DNA of 60,234 nt from Flavobacteriales bacterium (GTDB taxonomy: Bacteria > Bacteroidota > Bacteroidia > UBA10329). Below, one piece after another: positions 26,645 through 36,208 of the stretch. Under the pieces are notes generated by a model. The model was not told where the DNA came from and did no database searches. It saw nothing but the letters and a program-made list of their open reading frames with translations. Numbering within the stretch: position 1 is the first letter of the stretch; every line of letters begins with the position of its first letter. The DNA lies in NCBI GenBank assembly GCA_021739695.1, contig JAIPBM010000029.1, forward strand, positions 1 through 60,234, given 5' to 3'. A program made the translations under genes and the position numbers.

Positions 26645-29085
26645 TCATCGCCACCGCCATCCATTTCGCCAGCTTCTCCACGGCCACCACGTTCGCGTTT
26701 CTTTTTCTGATTGAGTCGATAGGCAAAACTGACCACGAATTGTCGCGTCATCCATTGAAAATCGTTGGTTGAAACCAGTGTAGGTGTGTCAATTTCCCAC
26801 CGTCTTCTGCGTGAGTTAAGAATATCTCGGGCACTCAGCGTCAGCGTTCCATTTCCTTTCAGCACATCCATCGTCAGGCCAATATCCCACGAATACATGC
26901 TCAGATTCTTGCCCTGTGGCGTATTTCGAGGCGCATTGTACATGAATGAGGTCTGAATGTTGACCTTCTTCACAATGGTCCATTTGCTGGTAAACCGTCC
27001 GTTGGCGGTAAAGGTCTCGGCATAGAACGACTGATTTTCGTACTGGCCATTTGTAATGGAATAGTAGATGTTGGCATTGAAGGTGGTGCGCCACCATTTA
27101 AATAGGCTGTAAGAGAAACTGAGCTCAACTCCAGCCGCATCCTCTTTACTTAGGTTGATGGGAGAAGTAGTGATGAGTCCGGTGCTGTCTGAACGCGATA
27201 CCCGCTGAACGACCCCATCGCTGTGGCGATAATACACGCTCGAAAGCAGGGTTCCATTGTCCCATGTTTTCAGATGTCCCAATTCGATAGAGTGTGTGAA
27301 TACCGGATTCAGATTCGGGTTACCCGCACGGAAATTCCGATTGTCGGAAAGGCTAGAAAAAGGAATCAGGTCGCGGAAACGAGGTCGGCTTATCCTTCGG
27401 CTATAGCTCAGTTGCAGCGAATTGTTGGATGCAAACTCGTAGTTAAGATGAGCTGAAGGAAAGAAGCTGATGTAGCTGCGGTAATTTTTGACGTTGGTCT
27501 TTACCAGATCAGTTCGGATGTCGGAATATTCCGCACGCAAGCCACCTTGCATTGAGAACCGTTTGACCTTGCCACTGGCCATCAGATAGGCGGCATACAC
27601 GTTTTCCGTGTAAATGAAATTATTGTCGAACTGACTCAGTACCTCCCAAGCCGCAGTGGAATCGTTCTGTTGGTCTACCTGATAGTTGTTGTCAATCTTT
27701 CGAATGGTGGCCTTTAGACCCGTTTCCAGCCGCACCTTTTCATTGAATGGATGCACATAATCTGTCTGGAACAACCACGTCCGCTCATTTTCCACATTAT
27801 CTGTGCGCTGATTGAGCACATAGTCCGTACCTCGTTCCAACAGGTCGCTCTTGTCGTGATCATCACTCACAAACCAGCGCACGTCAGCAGTAAGAAGCTG
27901 TTCTTCCGTTTTAAACGTGTGTCTGAAATTCAGGTTGGCCTCTATGTTCTGTTGTGGTTCCGTCTCTTTTTCTGTTCGAACTACCTGCTGGGTCACGGTT
28001 CCGTTCTCGTCAATATCCGTGTAGTTGAGTTCGGAAGTGTTGTTGTTCCACGAGCGGCTGTACATGCCCGATGCAGTGAGGTTCGTTTTCTTGTCAATGA
28101 AATAGTCGATGCCAAAACGCCCGTTGGCCGAAACCCCTGCGCGAATCTGTTGGCGAGTGCGTTCGTAGGCAAAGCTCGTGTCTTCCAGAAAGAACTGTTG
28201 GAATGAGCGTCCATTACCCGGTCGCTGTCGGTACTGCCCTCCAATGCTGGTAAAGAAATTGAACTTGCCTGTTCGGTAATTCAGATTGGCCGAAGCGCCA
28301 TAGTTGTGCGGATAACCTGCATTGACTTCGAAACTGCCATTCAGACCGGCACGTTTGTCTTTTTTAAGCACAATATTCAAAATACCCGCATCGCCTTCTG
28401 CATCATATTTGGCCGAGGCATTGGTTACCACCTCAATTTTCTCTATTAGATTTCCGGGCAGCTGGCGCAAGGCATCCTGCGTGCTGATTCCTGTCAGTCC
28501 AGAAGGTTTCCCGTCAATCAGAATACGCACATTCGAACTACCCCTGAGGCTCACCGTGCCATCCACATCCACCTGCACAGAAGGCACCGTTTCTAGAATA
28601 TCCTGTGCATTCTTTCCCACATTATTCGGGTCCTTATCCACGTTATACACCCGCTTATCAAGCTTCAGTTCCATGTAGCTCTTATCTGCCGATATCACCA
28701 CCTCATCCACCAGTTCTGCTTTTGGTTCAATGCTCAGCTTGCCGATATTCACGTCTGCTTCCCGAAGGTCAAGGTCCATCACCTTATCCTGATACGAAAT
28801 GAAAGAGACTGTCAATTCATACATACCAGGTCTCAGCTGCAATTCAAAGGCACCGTCAAGGACGGTGGCTGTTCCTCGTAAGAAGGTTGAATCGCGTTTT
28901 GAGCGCAGGGCAACAGACGCATAAGGCACCGAGTTGCCTTTTTCATCCACCACGCTACCGCTCACAGTTCTGCCTGCTGGTCGCTCGCCTTGTCCGGGGC
29001 CAGGGCGTTGCGCCATGGCCACAGAAACATGCAAAAGCACTGCTAGAAAGAAGATGGTAAATGACCTTAAATGGATGTTGAACAT
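26638..29085 (-). CDS. TonB-dependent receptor-like outer membrane protein (OMP_b-brl_3 type)
   Basis: A signal peptide (MFNIHLRSFTIFFLAVLLHVSVAMAQ, start ATG 29085) is followed by a carboxypeptidase-regulatory-like domain (VSGSVVDEKGNSVPYASVAL). A plug domain comes next (NAQDILETVPSVQVD, VSLRGSSNVRILIDGKPSG), then a long beta-barrel of the PF14905 type. The extreme C-terminus is a charged Gly-rich tail (GGRGEAGEMDGGGDDY), unusual because barrels normally end in an aromatic residue after the last strand. It lacks SusC features and no SusD is adjacent, so the substrate is unknown. The 29 extra residues of the longest frame were rejected. Confidence 0.9.
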   Translation of the reverse strand: MFNIHLRSFTIFFLAVLLHVSVAMAQRPGPGQGERPAGRTVSGSVVDEKGNSVPYASVALRSKRDSTFLRGTATVLDGAFELQLRPGMYELTVSFISYQDKVMDLDLREADVNIGKLSIEPKAELVDEVVISADKSYMELKLDKRVYNVDKDPNNVGKNAQDILETVPSVQVDVDGTVSLRGSSNVRILIDGKPSGLTGISTQDALRQLPGNLIEKIEVVTNASAKYDAEGDAGILNIVLKKDKRAGLNGSFEVNAGYPHNYGASANLNYRTGKFNFFTSIGGQYRQRPGNGRSFQQFFLEDTSFAYERTRQQIRAGVSANGRFGIDYFIDKKTNLTASGMYSRSWNNNTSELNYTDIDENGTVTQQVVRTEKETEPQQNIEANLNFRHTFKTEEQLLTADVRWFVSDDHDKSDLLERGTDYVLNQRTDNVENERTWLFQTDYVHPFNEKVRLETGLKATIRKIDNNYQVDQQNDSTAAWEVLSQFDNNFIYTENVYAAYLMASGKVKRFSMQGGLRAEYSDIRTDLVKTNVKNYRSYISFFPSAHLNYEFASNNSLQLSYSRRISRPRFRDLIPFSSLSDNRNFRAGNPNLNPVFTHSIELGHLKTWDNGTLLSSVYYRHSDGVVQRVSRSDSTGLITTSPINLSKEDAAGVELSFSYSLFKWWRTTFNANIYYSITNGQYENQSFYAETFTANGRFTSKWTIVKKVNIQTSFMYNAPRNTPQGKNLSMYSWDIGLTMDVLKGNGTLTLSARDILNSRRRRWEIDTPTLVSTNDFQWMTRQFVVSFAYRLNQKKKRERGGRGEAGEMDGGGDDY

Positions 29086-29260
29086 TAGGCGTTCAGACGC
29101 TGAAAAGAGTGGAAAGTTTAATGGATTGCAAAAATGGTGAATCATAACCACGTGGAGACCCGATTTAGTCATACCTTATTACGCCTAAGAGTATTAGTTC
29201 AATAGTTTAACCGAGCGAAATTTCATCCATCACTCAATAAACCGACATGTTCACGTTTTA

Positions 29261-29268
29261 TACTTTTG
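29261..29268 (+). promoter_or_regulatory. Candidate -7 element TACTTTTG
   Basis: A perfect TAnnTTTG match 24 bases before the following ATG, giving a leader of about 18 bases. No clear -33 box. Confidence 0.35.
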
Positions 29269-29292
29269 AGACTTCACCTTGAATAAACTCAG

Positions 29293-29916
29293 ATGAAACG
29301 AACATGGATACTGTTGCTAATTATGGCACCAATGCTCTCCTTTGGTCAAAAGACCATGAGGGATTTCATGGATGAGAAGTGTAGCATTGTTTGGTTTGGT
29401 CTCGATTTTTCAAAATCACGGATGATCGGGGAGGACGGATTCAATGATCCTGTGGCCATTAAAGAAAGCTATTTCGAAAAATGGAACCACCTGATGATAT
29501 CTGAAGGCGACAAGTACGATTGGGGAAAAGCACTGCTGGTATCTGACCTCAAATATGATTATGGTGTAGTGGCCGCGGTTAACGATCAGGTGAAGGTGAA
29601 AACATTGGTCATCAACAAATCTTACAGCGTGGCAGATGAAGATATTGCCGCTGCTGTGCGTGCCTACACCATTGCCGATTACAAAGAGGGGATAGGAGTA
29701 GTGGTGGTTGTCGAATCTTTTGACAAAATAAAAGAGCAAGGCTTTGGGTATCTCACTTTCTTCGATATTGCTAGCCGTTCCGTCATTTATAAGCACAAAC
29801 TCGTTGGCAAGGCAGGTGGATTTGGATTTAGAAACTATTGGGCTGCAGCCATCTACGATTGGACCACCTACACTCGTGGCCGCGTTATGAAAGACATCAA
29901 AAAGGAATTTAAGTAG
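29293..29916 (+). CDS. Secreted protein of unknown function
   Basis: A 207-residue protein with a signal peptide (MKRTWILLLIMAPMLSFGQ). The mature part has alternating strands and helices (VWFGLDFSKSRMIGEDGF, VVVVESFDKIKEQGFGYLTFFDI). It resembles small periplasmic proteins seen widely in Bacteroidetes, but I cannot assign a family. Stands alone between a divergent receptor gene and a DUF2461 gene 30 bases downstream, which may be co-transcribed. Confidence 0.7.
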   Translation: MKRTWILLLIMAPMLSFGQKTMRDFMDEKCSIVWFGLDFSKSRMIGEDGFNDPVAIKESYFEKWNHLMISEGDKYDWGKALLVSDLKYDYGVVAAVNDQVKVKTLVINKSYSVADEDIAAAVRAYTIADYKEGIGVVVVVESFDKIKEQGFGYLTFFDIASRSVIYKHKLVGKAGGFGFRNYWAAAIYDWTTYTRGRVMKDIKKEFK

Positions 29917-29946
29917 TTTTGGGCTCCGTACTTAACACCTGTTCCA

Positions 29947-30618
29947 ATGGCCTATTTTACTCAAGATTTCATCGATTTCTTCAAAGACCTTGCGGCCAAC
30001 AACAATAAAGATTGGTTCAATGCAAACAAGAAGCGCTACGAAATTTCAGCAAAAGACGCATTCAACTCCTTTGTTCAAGACACCATAGACCGTACGGCCA
30101 AGGTAGATGAACGCTTTGCAGGCTTAGCCAAGAATGCAGTCTTCCGTATTCATAAAGATGTACGTTTCAGTAAGGACAAGACGCCTTATAAGATGCACAT
30201 GGGCGCTGTAATAGCTCCAGGAGGTAAAAAGGAAGGAATGGCTATTCCTGGTATGTATTTGGAGTTGGGCGCAGAGCATTTCCGTTTCTACAGTGGCTTG
30301 TATCAACTGGAAAAAGATGACCTGCAGTCTGTGCGCGAATACATCATGGCCCATTCTTCCGAATTCAACAAATTGATAACCGATAAGGAGTTCGTGGCCA
30401 AATTCGGAGAAGTGCGTGGTGAGAAGAATAAGCTCCTGCCGAAGGAGTTCAAAGAAGCTGCCGAAAATCAGCCTTACTTGTTCAATAAACAATTCTATTT
30501 CTTTGGTGAGTTGCCACCAGAAACCATTCTTAGAGAAGACTTTGCCTCTGTGATTGCTGACTATTTCAAAGCCAGCGAGCCCATGCGCCAGTTCCTGACA
30601 GATGCGCGAGGTAAATAA
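29947..30618 (+). CDS. DUF2461 family protein
   Basis: A 223-residue cytoplasmic protein with the hallmarks FFKDLAANNNKDWFNANKKR near the N-terminus, then RIHKDVRFSKDKTPYKMHMG (about 68-87) and YLELGAEHFRFYSGLY. These define the DUF2461/TIGR02453 family, whose function is not established. Length is normal. The call is firm at the family level only. Confidence 0.88.
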   Translation: MAYFTQDFIDFFKDLAANNNKDWFNANKKRYEISAKDAFNSFVQDTIDRTAKVDERFAGLAKNAVFRIHKDVRFSKDKTPYKMHMGAVIAPGGKKEGMAIPGMYLELGAEHFRFYSGLYQLEKDDLQSVREYIMAHSSEFNKLITDKEFVAKFGEVRGEKNKLLPKEFKEAAENQPYLFNKQFYFFGELPPETILREDFASVIADYFKASEPMRQFLTDARGK

Positions 30619-30801
30619 CAGATCCGTCTATTAATGCTTCATGCATTCTGAATAGAATATTCAGCGTGTAATCATCGGATAATCCACCCTCCTGTACATT
30701 TCAACAACCTGACGAATGTCATTGGTGGTACTGACTTCGATAATTCAGTTAACCGTAGCTTTACCCAACCTTTATTACAAAAACAACCTAATTCAAACAC
30801 A

Positions 30802-32487
30802 ATGAAAAAAATCTACCTAATTGCGCTAATGGGAATTACAACCATGTTCGTGCAAGCGCAACCTATTGTAAACCTAAGCTCAGATAATATTTGTGCAGGA
30901 GAAACAATATCAGCTACAGTATCAGGCCCATTGCTGGAACTACCGAGCCCAGCCTCAGGTGTAAATAACAATTCGGGCGTCATGTTCGATGTGCTTGGCG
31001 AGGAAGGAGCCATCATCAAGGGATTTGTTGCGAATGTGCTTTCTGCCAACTCATCATTTGAAGTTTATTACCGACCAGGCTCTTACGTTGGGTTCGAAAA
31101 TAGTAGCACAGGATGGACGCTTTTAGGAACATCTTCTGGCATAGTGATGGGCGATGGCGTCAACATCGGAGTTGACATTTCTCAGATAGTACTTCCCGGA
31201 CAGACCGTGGCCTTTTACATAACATCAACGGGTTCTGGGCAATACATTGAATATGCAGATGGAGTGTCTGAGGGCGCGGTGCTTACTGGAAACACTTATC
31301 TGACCATACACACTGGAATTGGAAAAGGGTATCCGTTCGGCACTACAAATACTCCAAGGGATTTTATCGGAACGGTCATGTTCGAACCCATTTTGACAAA
31401 CATCAGTTGGTTGGGAAATACAAGCACGCTCGAAACGGTCGAATTCACACCAGATGAATCAATGGGTATTGTGGTTTCTGTGGATTATGGTAGTACAACG
31501 CATGTCGGTACAGCTTTGGTCACAGTTAATGATTATGAGGTTACCGCAAGCGCCAGCCCTTCAGTTCTCGCATGGAATCAGTCCAGCACACTTAGTACGG
31601 ACGTCATTGTTGCAACAGGATTATCAACAACTTACAGAGGAGGAAATAGCAATTATGGGGTAATGTTTGATGTATCTGCTGCAAATGCCTTGACCATCAG
31701 TGGATTTACAATGTCACTTCGCACAAATGTTCCTACTGCTGATCTTGAGGTATATTACAAGACAGGCACACACGTTGGTTTTGAAGCGACCGCTGGAAGC
31801 TGGACCTTGCTGAACACATTAACGGGCATCGAGGCTGGGTATAACTCTTCCATTCCTCTTACAGCACCTTTGAATATGGCTCCCGGGCAAACTTTTGCGT
31901 TCTACATTACAAGAACCGATGGATTGTTATTGAATTACAGCAACGGCATTGGAGTTGGAACAGTGGTTGCCACGGACGGTAATTTAAGCGTCAAAGAAGG
32001 GGTTGGGGTTCAATATCCATTTGGAACCATGTCGAGTGGTCGAATTGCCAACGTTATCGTGAATTACGAAATGGAAAATCCTGCTGGGCTCAATTATACT
32101 TGGACCCCTGGAGGGGAAACAACATCATCCATTTCAGTAGCTCCTAATGCTGATGTCACTTATACTGTTTCTGTAGATAACGGATTTTGCACAGCAACTA
32201 CAGATGTTTCTGTTACCATGGCGGTTGGAATTGAAGAAGATATCATGGCAAGCGTGAATGTATATCCTAACCCAGCCACCGATATCCTTACAATTGAAAT
32301 GGATAGTCCCGTTGATCTTACTTCAGTGAGATTGATAGATATGAGTGGAAAATTGGTGTACAGCATTGCTCCAAACAGTGCTGTCAGCAGAATGAACATT
32401 CCCGTGAATGAGCTAACTGCAGGCATGTACCTACTTCAATTGAACGTTGAAAACGGATTTGTGAATTACAGAGTAGCTGTGCAATAA
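30802..32487 (+). CDS. T9SS-secreted protein with two tandem homologous domains
   Basis: A signal peptide (MKKIYLIALMGITTMFVQAQ) precedes two copies of one domain, about residues 60-200 and 290-430. Each has GVMFDV, a strand EVYY(R/K)xGxxVGFE, a W(T)LL turn, PGQT(V/F)AFYIT and a late YPFGT. An Ig-like segment (YTWTPGGETTSSISV) and a T9SS sorting domain (VYPNPATDILTIEM) follow. No catalytic motif. It may be an adhesin or matrix protein. A terminator follows immediately. Confidence 0.75.
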   Translation: MKKIYLIALMGITTMFVQAQPIVNLSSDNICAGETISATVSGPLLELPSPASGVNNNSGVMFDVLGEEGAIIKGFVANVLSANSSFEVYYRPGSYVGFENSSTGWTLLGTSSGIVMGDGVNIGVDISQIVLPGQTVAFYITSTGSGQYIEYADGVSEGAVLTGNTYLTIHTGIGKGYPFGTTNTPRDFIGTVMFEPILTNISWLGNTSTLETVEFTPDESMGIVVSVDYGSTTHVGTALVTVNDYEVTASASPSVLAWNQSSTLSTDVIVATGLSTTYRGGNSNYGVMFDVSAANALTISGFTMSLRTNVPTADLEVYYKTGTHVGFEATAGSWTLLNTLTGIEAGYNSSIPLTAPLNMAPGQTFAFYITRTDGLLLNYSNGIGVGTVVATDGNLSVKEGVGVQYPFGTMSSGRIANVIVNYEMENPAGLNYTWTPGGETTSSISVAPNADVTYTVSVDNGFCTATTDVSVTMAVGIEEDIMASVNVYPNPATDILTIEMDSPVDLTSVRLIDMSGKLVYSIAPNSAVSRMNIPVNELTAGMYLLQLNVENGFVNYRVAVQ

Positions 32488-32513
32488 TTACGCATTGTAA
32501 TTCTAATAATAAG

Positions 32514-32546
32514 ACCACCGATGCTTCATGTGTCGGTGGTTTTTTA
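32514..32546 (+). terminator. Rho-independent terminator
   Basis: ACCACCGA (32514-32521) pairs with TCGGTGGT (32533-32540) and is followed by a run of T. It ends the transcript of the T9SS cargo gene. Confidence 0.8.
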
Positions 32547-32685
32547 TTTACCACCATGATTTATCACACAACGATCAGTATTGAAACTGACATCAATCCG
32601 TAAGTTGCACCGTGAAGTGACTAATTTGGCAACAATTCAATTCAACTTACAAATGAATTGTGCCATCAAATAAACATTCTTACGA

Positions 32686-33522
32686 TTGGAAAACACACTG
32701 ATCACAAAAGCTTCGGGAGAACGTGTACCTTTTGACGTGGCTAGATTGAGAAGATCTCTCGAACGTTCAAAGGCTGAGCGAAAGGCCATTGACGAAGTTG
32801 TGGATGCAATTTCTGCATCATTGCATGAAGGAATGACCACCAAAGAAATCTATCGCAAAGCATTTACGTTGCTTAGGAAAGGTTCGAGCTCTACTGCTGC
32901 CAGATACAAACTCAAGAACGCCATTATGGAATTGGGTCCTGCAGGATTCGCCTTCGAAAAATTTGTCGCAGCGCTGCTTCGTGCCGAAGGATTTCACACC
33001 CACACTGGAGAAATTGTGCAAGGAGAATGCGTAAAACATGAAGTGGACGTGATTGCTGAACGAGGAAACGTACGATGTATGATTGAGTGCAAGTTCCACA
33101 GCGACAAGGGAAAATATTCTGATGTGAAGATTCCATTATACATACGGTCTCGTTTTGTGGATGTGGCCCAAGCTTGGGGCAAGATGCCAGAGCATGAAGG
33201 AAAAAGCTTTGAAGGATGGGTGGTGACAAATACTCGATTTACAACTGATGCTGTTCAGTATGGTAGTTGTATTGGCCTCACACTCATTGGATGGGATTCG
33301 CCCAAGGATGGAAGTCTCAATCAGCGTATTGATCGGGCTGGATTACATCCCGTAACCAGCCTTACAACGATAAGTACGGCTGAGAAGAAAGCTTTACTTA
33401 AGGAAGAAGTTGTCTTATGTACTGAATTATGTAAATCACCACAACTACTTGATATTGAAGGAATAAGTAAATCAAGAAAGAAAAGGATTTTAAAAGAGGC
33501 ACACGAACTGTGCAGTCTCTAA
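32686..33522 (+). CDS. ATP-cone domain fused to Mrr-like restriction endonuclease
   Basis: Residues 1-90 form an ATP-cone, the nucleotide-binding module of NrdR and ribonucleotide reductase (ITKASGERVPFDVARLRRSL). Residues about 90-210 form a PD-(D/E)xK nuclease of the Mrr type: EVDVIAE and MIECKFH supply the catalytic Asp and the ExK pair. The C-terminus contains a helix-hairpin-helix-like element (LLDIEGISKSRKKRILKEA). The start is TTG at 32686; the only upstream codons before a stop are aca ttc tta cga, and the first internal ATG would cut the ATP-cone. No methyltransferase or specificity gene is adjacent, so nucleotide-gated cleavage of modified or damaged DNA is a reasonable guess. Confidence 0.82.
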   Translation: MENTLITKASGERVPFDVARLRRSLERSKAERKAIDEVVDAISASLHEGMTTKEIYRKAFTLLRKGSSSTAARYKLKNAIMELGPAGFAFEKFVAALLRAEGFHTHTGEIVQGECVKHEVDVIAERGNVRCMIECKFHSDKGKYSDVKIPLYIRSRFVDVAQAWGKMPEHEGKSFEGWVVTNTRFTTDAVQYGSCIGLTLIGWDSPKDGSLNQRIDRAGLHPVTSLTTISTAEKKALLKEEVVLCTELCKSPQLLDIEGISKSRKKRILKEAHELCSL

Positions 33523-33538
33523 TTGAAAAAATACGAAT

Positions 33539-34927
33539 ATGGAAAATCAGGTCAGAATTCATTTTTTAGGAGCAGCTGGCACCGTTACTGGATCCAAATA
33601 CCTAATTGACACAGGCGAATACAAAATCCTGGTTGATTGTGGGCTCTTCCAAGGATTGAAGGAATTGAGATTGCTCAACTGGGATCATCTTCCGGTTGAT
33701 GTAACCCAAATTGATGCAGTGGTCCTCACGCACGGACACATGGATCATACTGGCTACTTGCCTCGATTGATGAAAATGGGATTCAAAGGCCCGATTCACG
33801 GTACGCGTCCAACCTTGGAAGTAGCAGAGATCATTCTGCGCGATAGTGCCAAAATTCAAGAAGAGGAAGCTAAAAAAGCCAATAAGGAAGGGTATTCAAA
33901 ACATCATCCTGCCGAGGCGCTATATGATCTGAAAGATGCTGAACAGGCCATTGCTCATTTCAATTCCATGCCAGAAGGAGAGTGGATTGACCTGGTACCC
34001 GGCATTCAGATTCGATTTCAGTACAACGGGCACATCATTGGCGCCACATTCATTGAAATGAAGATCAGCAACAAACGTTTCGTTTTCTCTGGCGACATAG
34101 GGCGAACAGAAGACCTGTTGATGCGACCTCCTAAAAAGCCGACAAGGGCAGATGTGCTATTTATGGAGAGTACCTATGGTGATCGGCTTCATACTAAAGA
34201 AGACTTGGAAGAGAAGCTGAAAGAGATAATTCAGAAAACCTACGATAGAGGAGGAACATTGATCATTCCAAGTTTTGCAGTTGAGCGCACACAAACCCTC
34301 ATGTACATCATTTGGAAGTTGAAACAGGAAAAGGCGATTCCTGTCATGCCACTCATTATGGATAGCCCAATGGGAGCCAATGTGCTGCAGGTTTTTAACG
34401 ACAACAGAGAATGGCACAAACTCACGCCCGCTGAATACACGAGCATGTGCCAATCATTCAGAATTGTGGACAGCTATAAGGAAACGTGGGAAATCATCAA
34501 TGAAAATGAACCGAAGATCGTGATTGCTGGTAGCGGAATGATTAGTGGCGGTCGTGTACTTACGTATCTTCAGCATTACATCGGAATGATTGAAACAACC
34601 GTGCTATTGGCGGGTTTTCAAGCTGCTGGTACGCGAGGCAGAAAACTGCTTGAAGGTGCAGAAGACCTGAAAATCTATGGCAAATACTATCCAGTAGAAG
34701 CGGAGATTCTCAATTTGGAAGTGCTTTCGGCACATGCCGATCAGTCAGAATTATTGGATTGGGTGAGCGATCTCGAAATGGCACCAGAACATTTGTTCAT
34801 TGTACATGGTGAAAGCCAATCGGCAGCCACGCTCAAAGACAAGATCAAAGAAGTTTACGGTTGGGATTCAGAGATTCCTGAACTGTACTCCATTGTGGAT
34901 ATTCCGATAGAAAGCAATCCTAATTAA
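33539..34927 (+). CDS. MBL-fold/beta-CASP RNA-metabolising hydrolase
   Basis: A 462-residue protein with the MBL metal motif HGHMDHTGYLP (about 65-75) and later metal ligands in FSGDIGR. The beta-CASP domain includes GGTLIIPSFAVERTQTLMYI, IVIAGSGMISGGR and the C-terminal SAHADQSELLDW. These features match CPSF-73-like bacterial RNases and exonucleases (YSH1/RNA specificity domain type). Cytoplasmic. It starts 17 bases after the nuclease gene and ends 18 bases before cbpA. Confidence 0.93.
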   Translation: MENQVRIHFLGAAGTVTGSKYLIDTGEYKILVDCGLFQGLKELRLLNWDHLPVDVTQIDAVVLTHGHMDHTGYLPRLMKMGFKGPIHGTRPTLEVAEIILRDSAKIQEEEAKKANKEGYSKHHPAEALYDLKDAEQAIAHFNSMPEGEWIDLVPGIQIRFQYNGHIIGATFIEMKISNKRFVFSGDIGRTEDLLMRPPKKPTRADVLFMESTYGDRLHTKEDLEEKLKEIIQKTYDRGGTLIIPSFAVERTQTLMYIIWKLKQEKAIPVMPLIMDSPMGANVLQVFNDNREWHKLTPAEYTSMCQSFRIVDSYKETWEIINENEPKIVIAGSGMISGGRVLTYLQHYIGMIETTVLLAGFQAAGTRGRKLLEGAEDLKIYGKYYPVEAEILNLEVLSAHADQSELLDWVSDLEMAPEHLFIVHGESQSAATLKDKIKEVYGWDSEIPELYSIVDIPIESNPN

Positions 34928-34944
34928 CTAGTTGAAATTCGATA

Positions 34945-35841
34945 ATGGAGTTCATAGATTACTACAAAGTTTTAGGCATTGAGAATAATGCCACTGCCGC
35001 TGACATCAAGAAGGCGTACAGGAAATTGGCCCGAAAACATCATCCGGATGTAAATCCGAACAACAAGGAAGCCGAAGAGAAATTCAAACAGATAAGCGAA
35101 GCCAATGAAGTGCTGAGCAACGCAGAAAACCGTAAGAAATACGATAAATACGGCAAGGATTGGAAGCATGCCGATGAGATTGAAACGCAGCGTCAACAGC
35201 AGCAACAATATCAATCTCAGCAAGGTTCTCGGTCTTCTGCGGGAGGTTATCAAGAATCAGATTACTCCGATTTCTTTGAATCGATGTTCGGTGGCGGATC
35301 TTCGCGAGGAAGAAGTTCAGTCAAATACAGAGGACAAGATTATCATGCAGCGCTTCAGTTGCAAATAAAAGATGTTTACACCACTGATAAACGCACACTT
35401 ACGATAAACGGCAAAAACATCCGCCTTACTATTCCAGCGGGTGTTAAAGACGGGCAACAGATCAAGATTGCAGGCCATGGAGGTGAAGGGATGAATGGTG
35501 GCCCGAAAGGCGACCTGATCATTGAGTTCAGCATTATTAACGATACGCCATTTAAACGCGATGGAGACGACCTCTATACGACCGTGGGTCTGGATCTTTA
35601 CAAGGCGCTGTTGGGAGGTGAATTAATGGTGAACACCTTTGATGGAAAGGTGAAATTGACCGTTAAACCAGAAACTCAGAATGGAACAAAGGTCAAATTG
35701 AAAGGAAAGGGATTTCCAATTTACAAAGCAGATAATCAATTTGGTGACCTTTATATTACGTTCCAATTGAAAACACCTACTAACCTCAGCGACAAGGAAA
35801 AAGAACTATTTGCCGAACTTGCCAAACTCAGAAACGCATGA
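34945..35841 (+). CDS. cbpA: DnaJ-class co-chaperone CbpA
   Basis: A J-domain (1-70) with the HPD tripeptide in [10 protein letters not shown] is followed by a Gly/Ser/Gln-rich linker (about 78-115, with runs of Gln). The C-terminal substrate-binding domains ([21 protein letters not shown]) follow. There is no zinc-finger region, so this is class II (CbpA) rather than DnaJ. It overlaps the next gene, a CbpM-like modulator, by 4 bases, supporting the cbpA-cbpM assignment. Confidence 0.92.
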   Translation: MEFIDYYKVLGIENNATAADIKKAYRKLARKHHPDVNPNNKEAEEKFKQISEANEVLSNAENRKKYDKYGKDWKHADEIETQRQQQQQYQSQQGSRSSAGGYQESDYSDFFESMFGGGSSRGRSSVKYRGQDYHAALQLQIKDVYTTDKRTLTINGKNIRLTIPAGVKDGQQIKIAGHGGEGMNGGPKGDLIIEFSIINDTPFKRDGDDLYTTVGLDLYKALLGGELMVNTFDGKVKLTVKPETQNGTKVKLKGKGFPIYKADNQFGDLYITFQLKTPTNLSDKEKELFAELAKLRNA

Positions 35842-36134
35842 AAACGGAAAGCCTAATTCTAATTGATGATCTGTGTGTGCATTACGAAGTTGAACACACG
35901 TTCTTCACCCGTTTGGATGAAATGGGACTTATTCAGATCAACGTGATTGAAAATGTCCAATACATCCATACCGACCTTGTTGTGGATCTAGAGAAAATGA
36001 TCCGACTGCACCACGAACTGGAAGTAAACATGGAAGGCATTGATGTGGTCTTCAATCTTCTACGGAAAATGGATGAAATGAATGATGAACTGTCCATTCT
36101 AAAAAGTCGATTACGGTTTTACGAAGACCAATAA
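35838..36134 (+). CDS. cbpM: Chaperone modulator CbpM-like protein
   Basis: A 98-residue protein of the MerR-like CbpM type: [20 protein letters not shown], then a basic/acidic helix region and a C-terminal coiled-coil ([20 protein letters not shown]). The ATG lies within the cbpA stop (ATGA overlap), showing translational coupling. CbpM proteins bind the CbpA J-domain and hold it inactive. Confidence 0.85.
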   Translation: MKTESLILIDDLCVHYEVEHTFFTRLDEMGLIQINVIENVQYIHTDLVVDLEKMIRLHHELEVNMEGIDVVFNLLRKMDEMNDELSILKSRLRFYEDQ

Positions 36135-36208
36135 TTCTATTCAAAAAGAAACTATTGATGCAAAGCCTTCATATTGCATCAGTTCAGAAAAAATGCAACT
36201 TTGCTTGC

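Noticed and set aside
27751-28206. 151-residue plus-strand ORF opposite the TonB-type receptor
   Set aside because: Shadow frame; the minus-strand receptor has signal peptide, plug and barrel features.
30640-30680. Inverted repeats near 30640-30665 (AATGC..GCATT, CTGAATA..TATTCAG) as a terminator after the DUF2461 gene
   Set aside because: The stems are short and AT-rich and no T-run follows.
34945-35841. DnaJ
   Set aside because: No CxxCxGxG zinc-finger repeats are present, and a CbpM gene follows.
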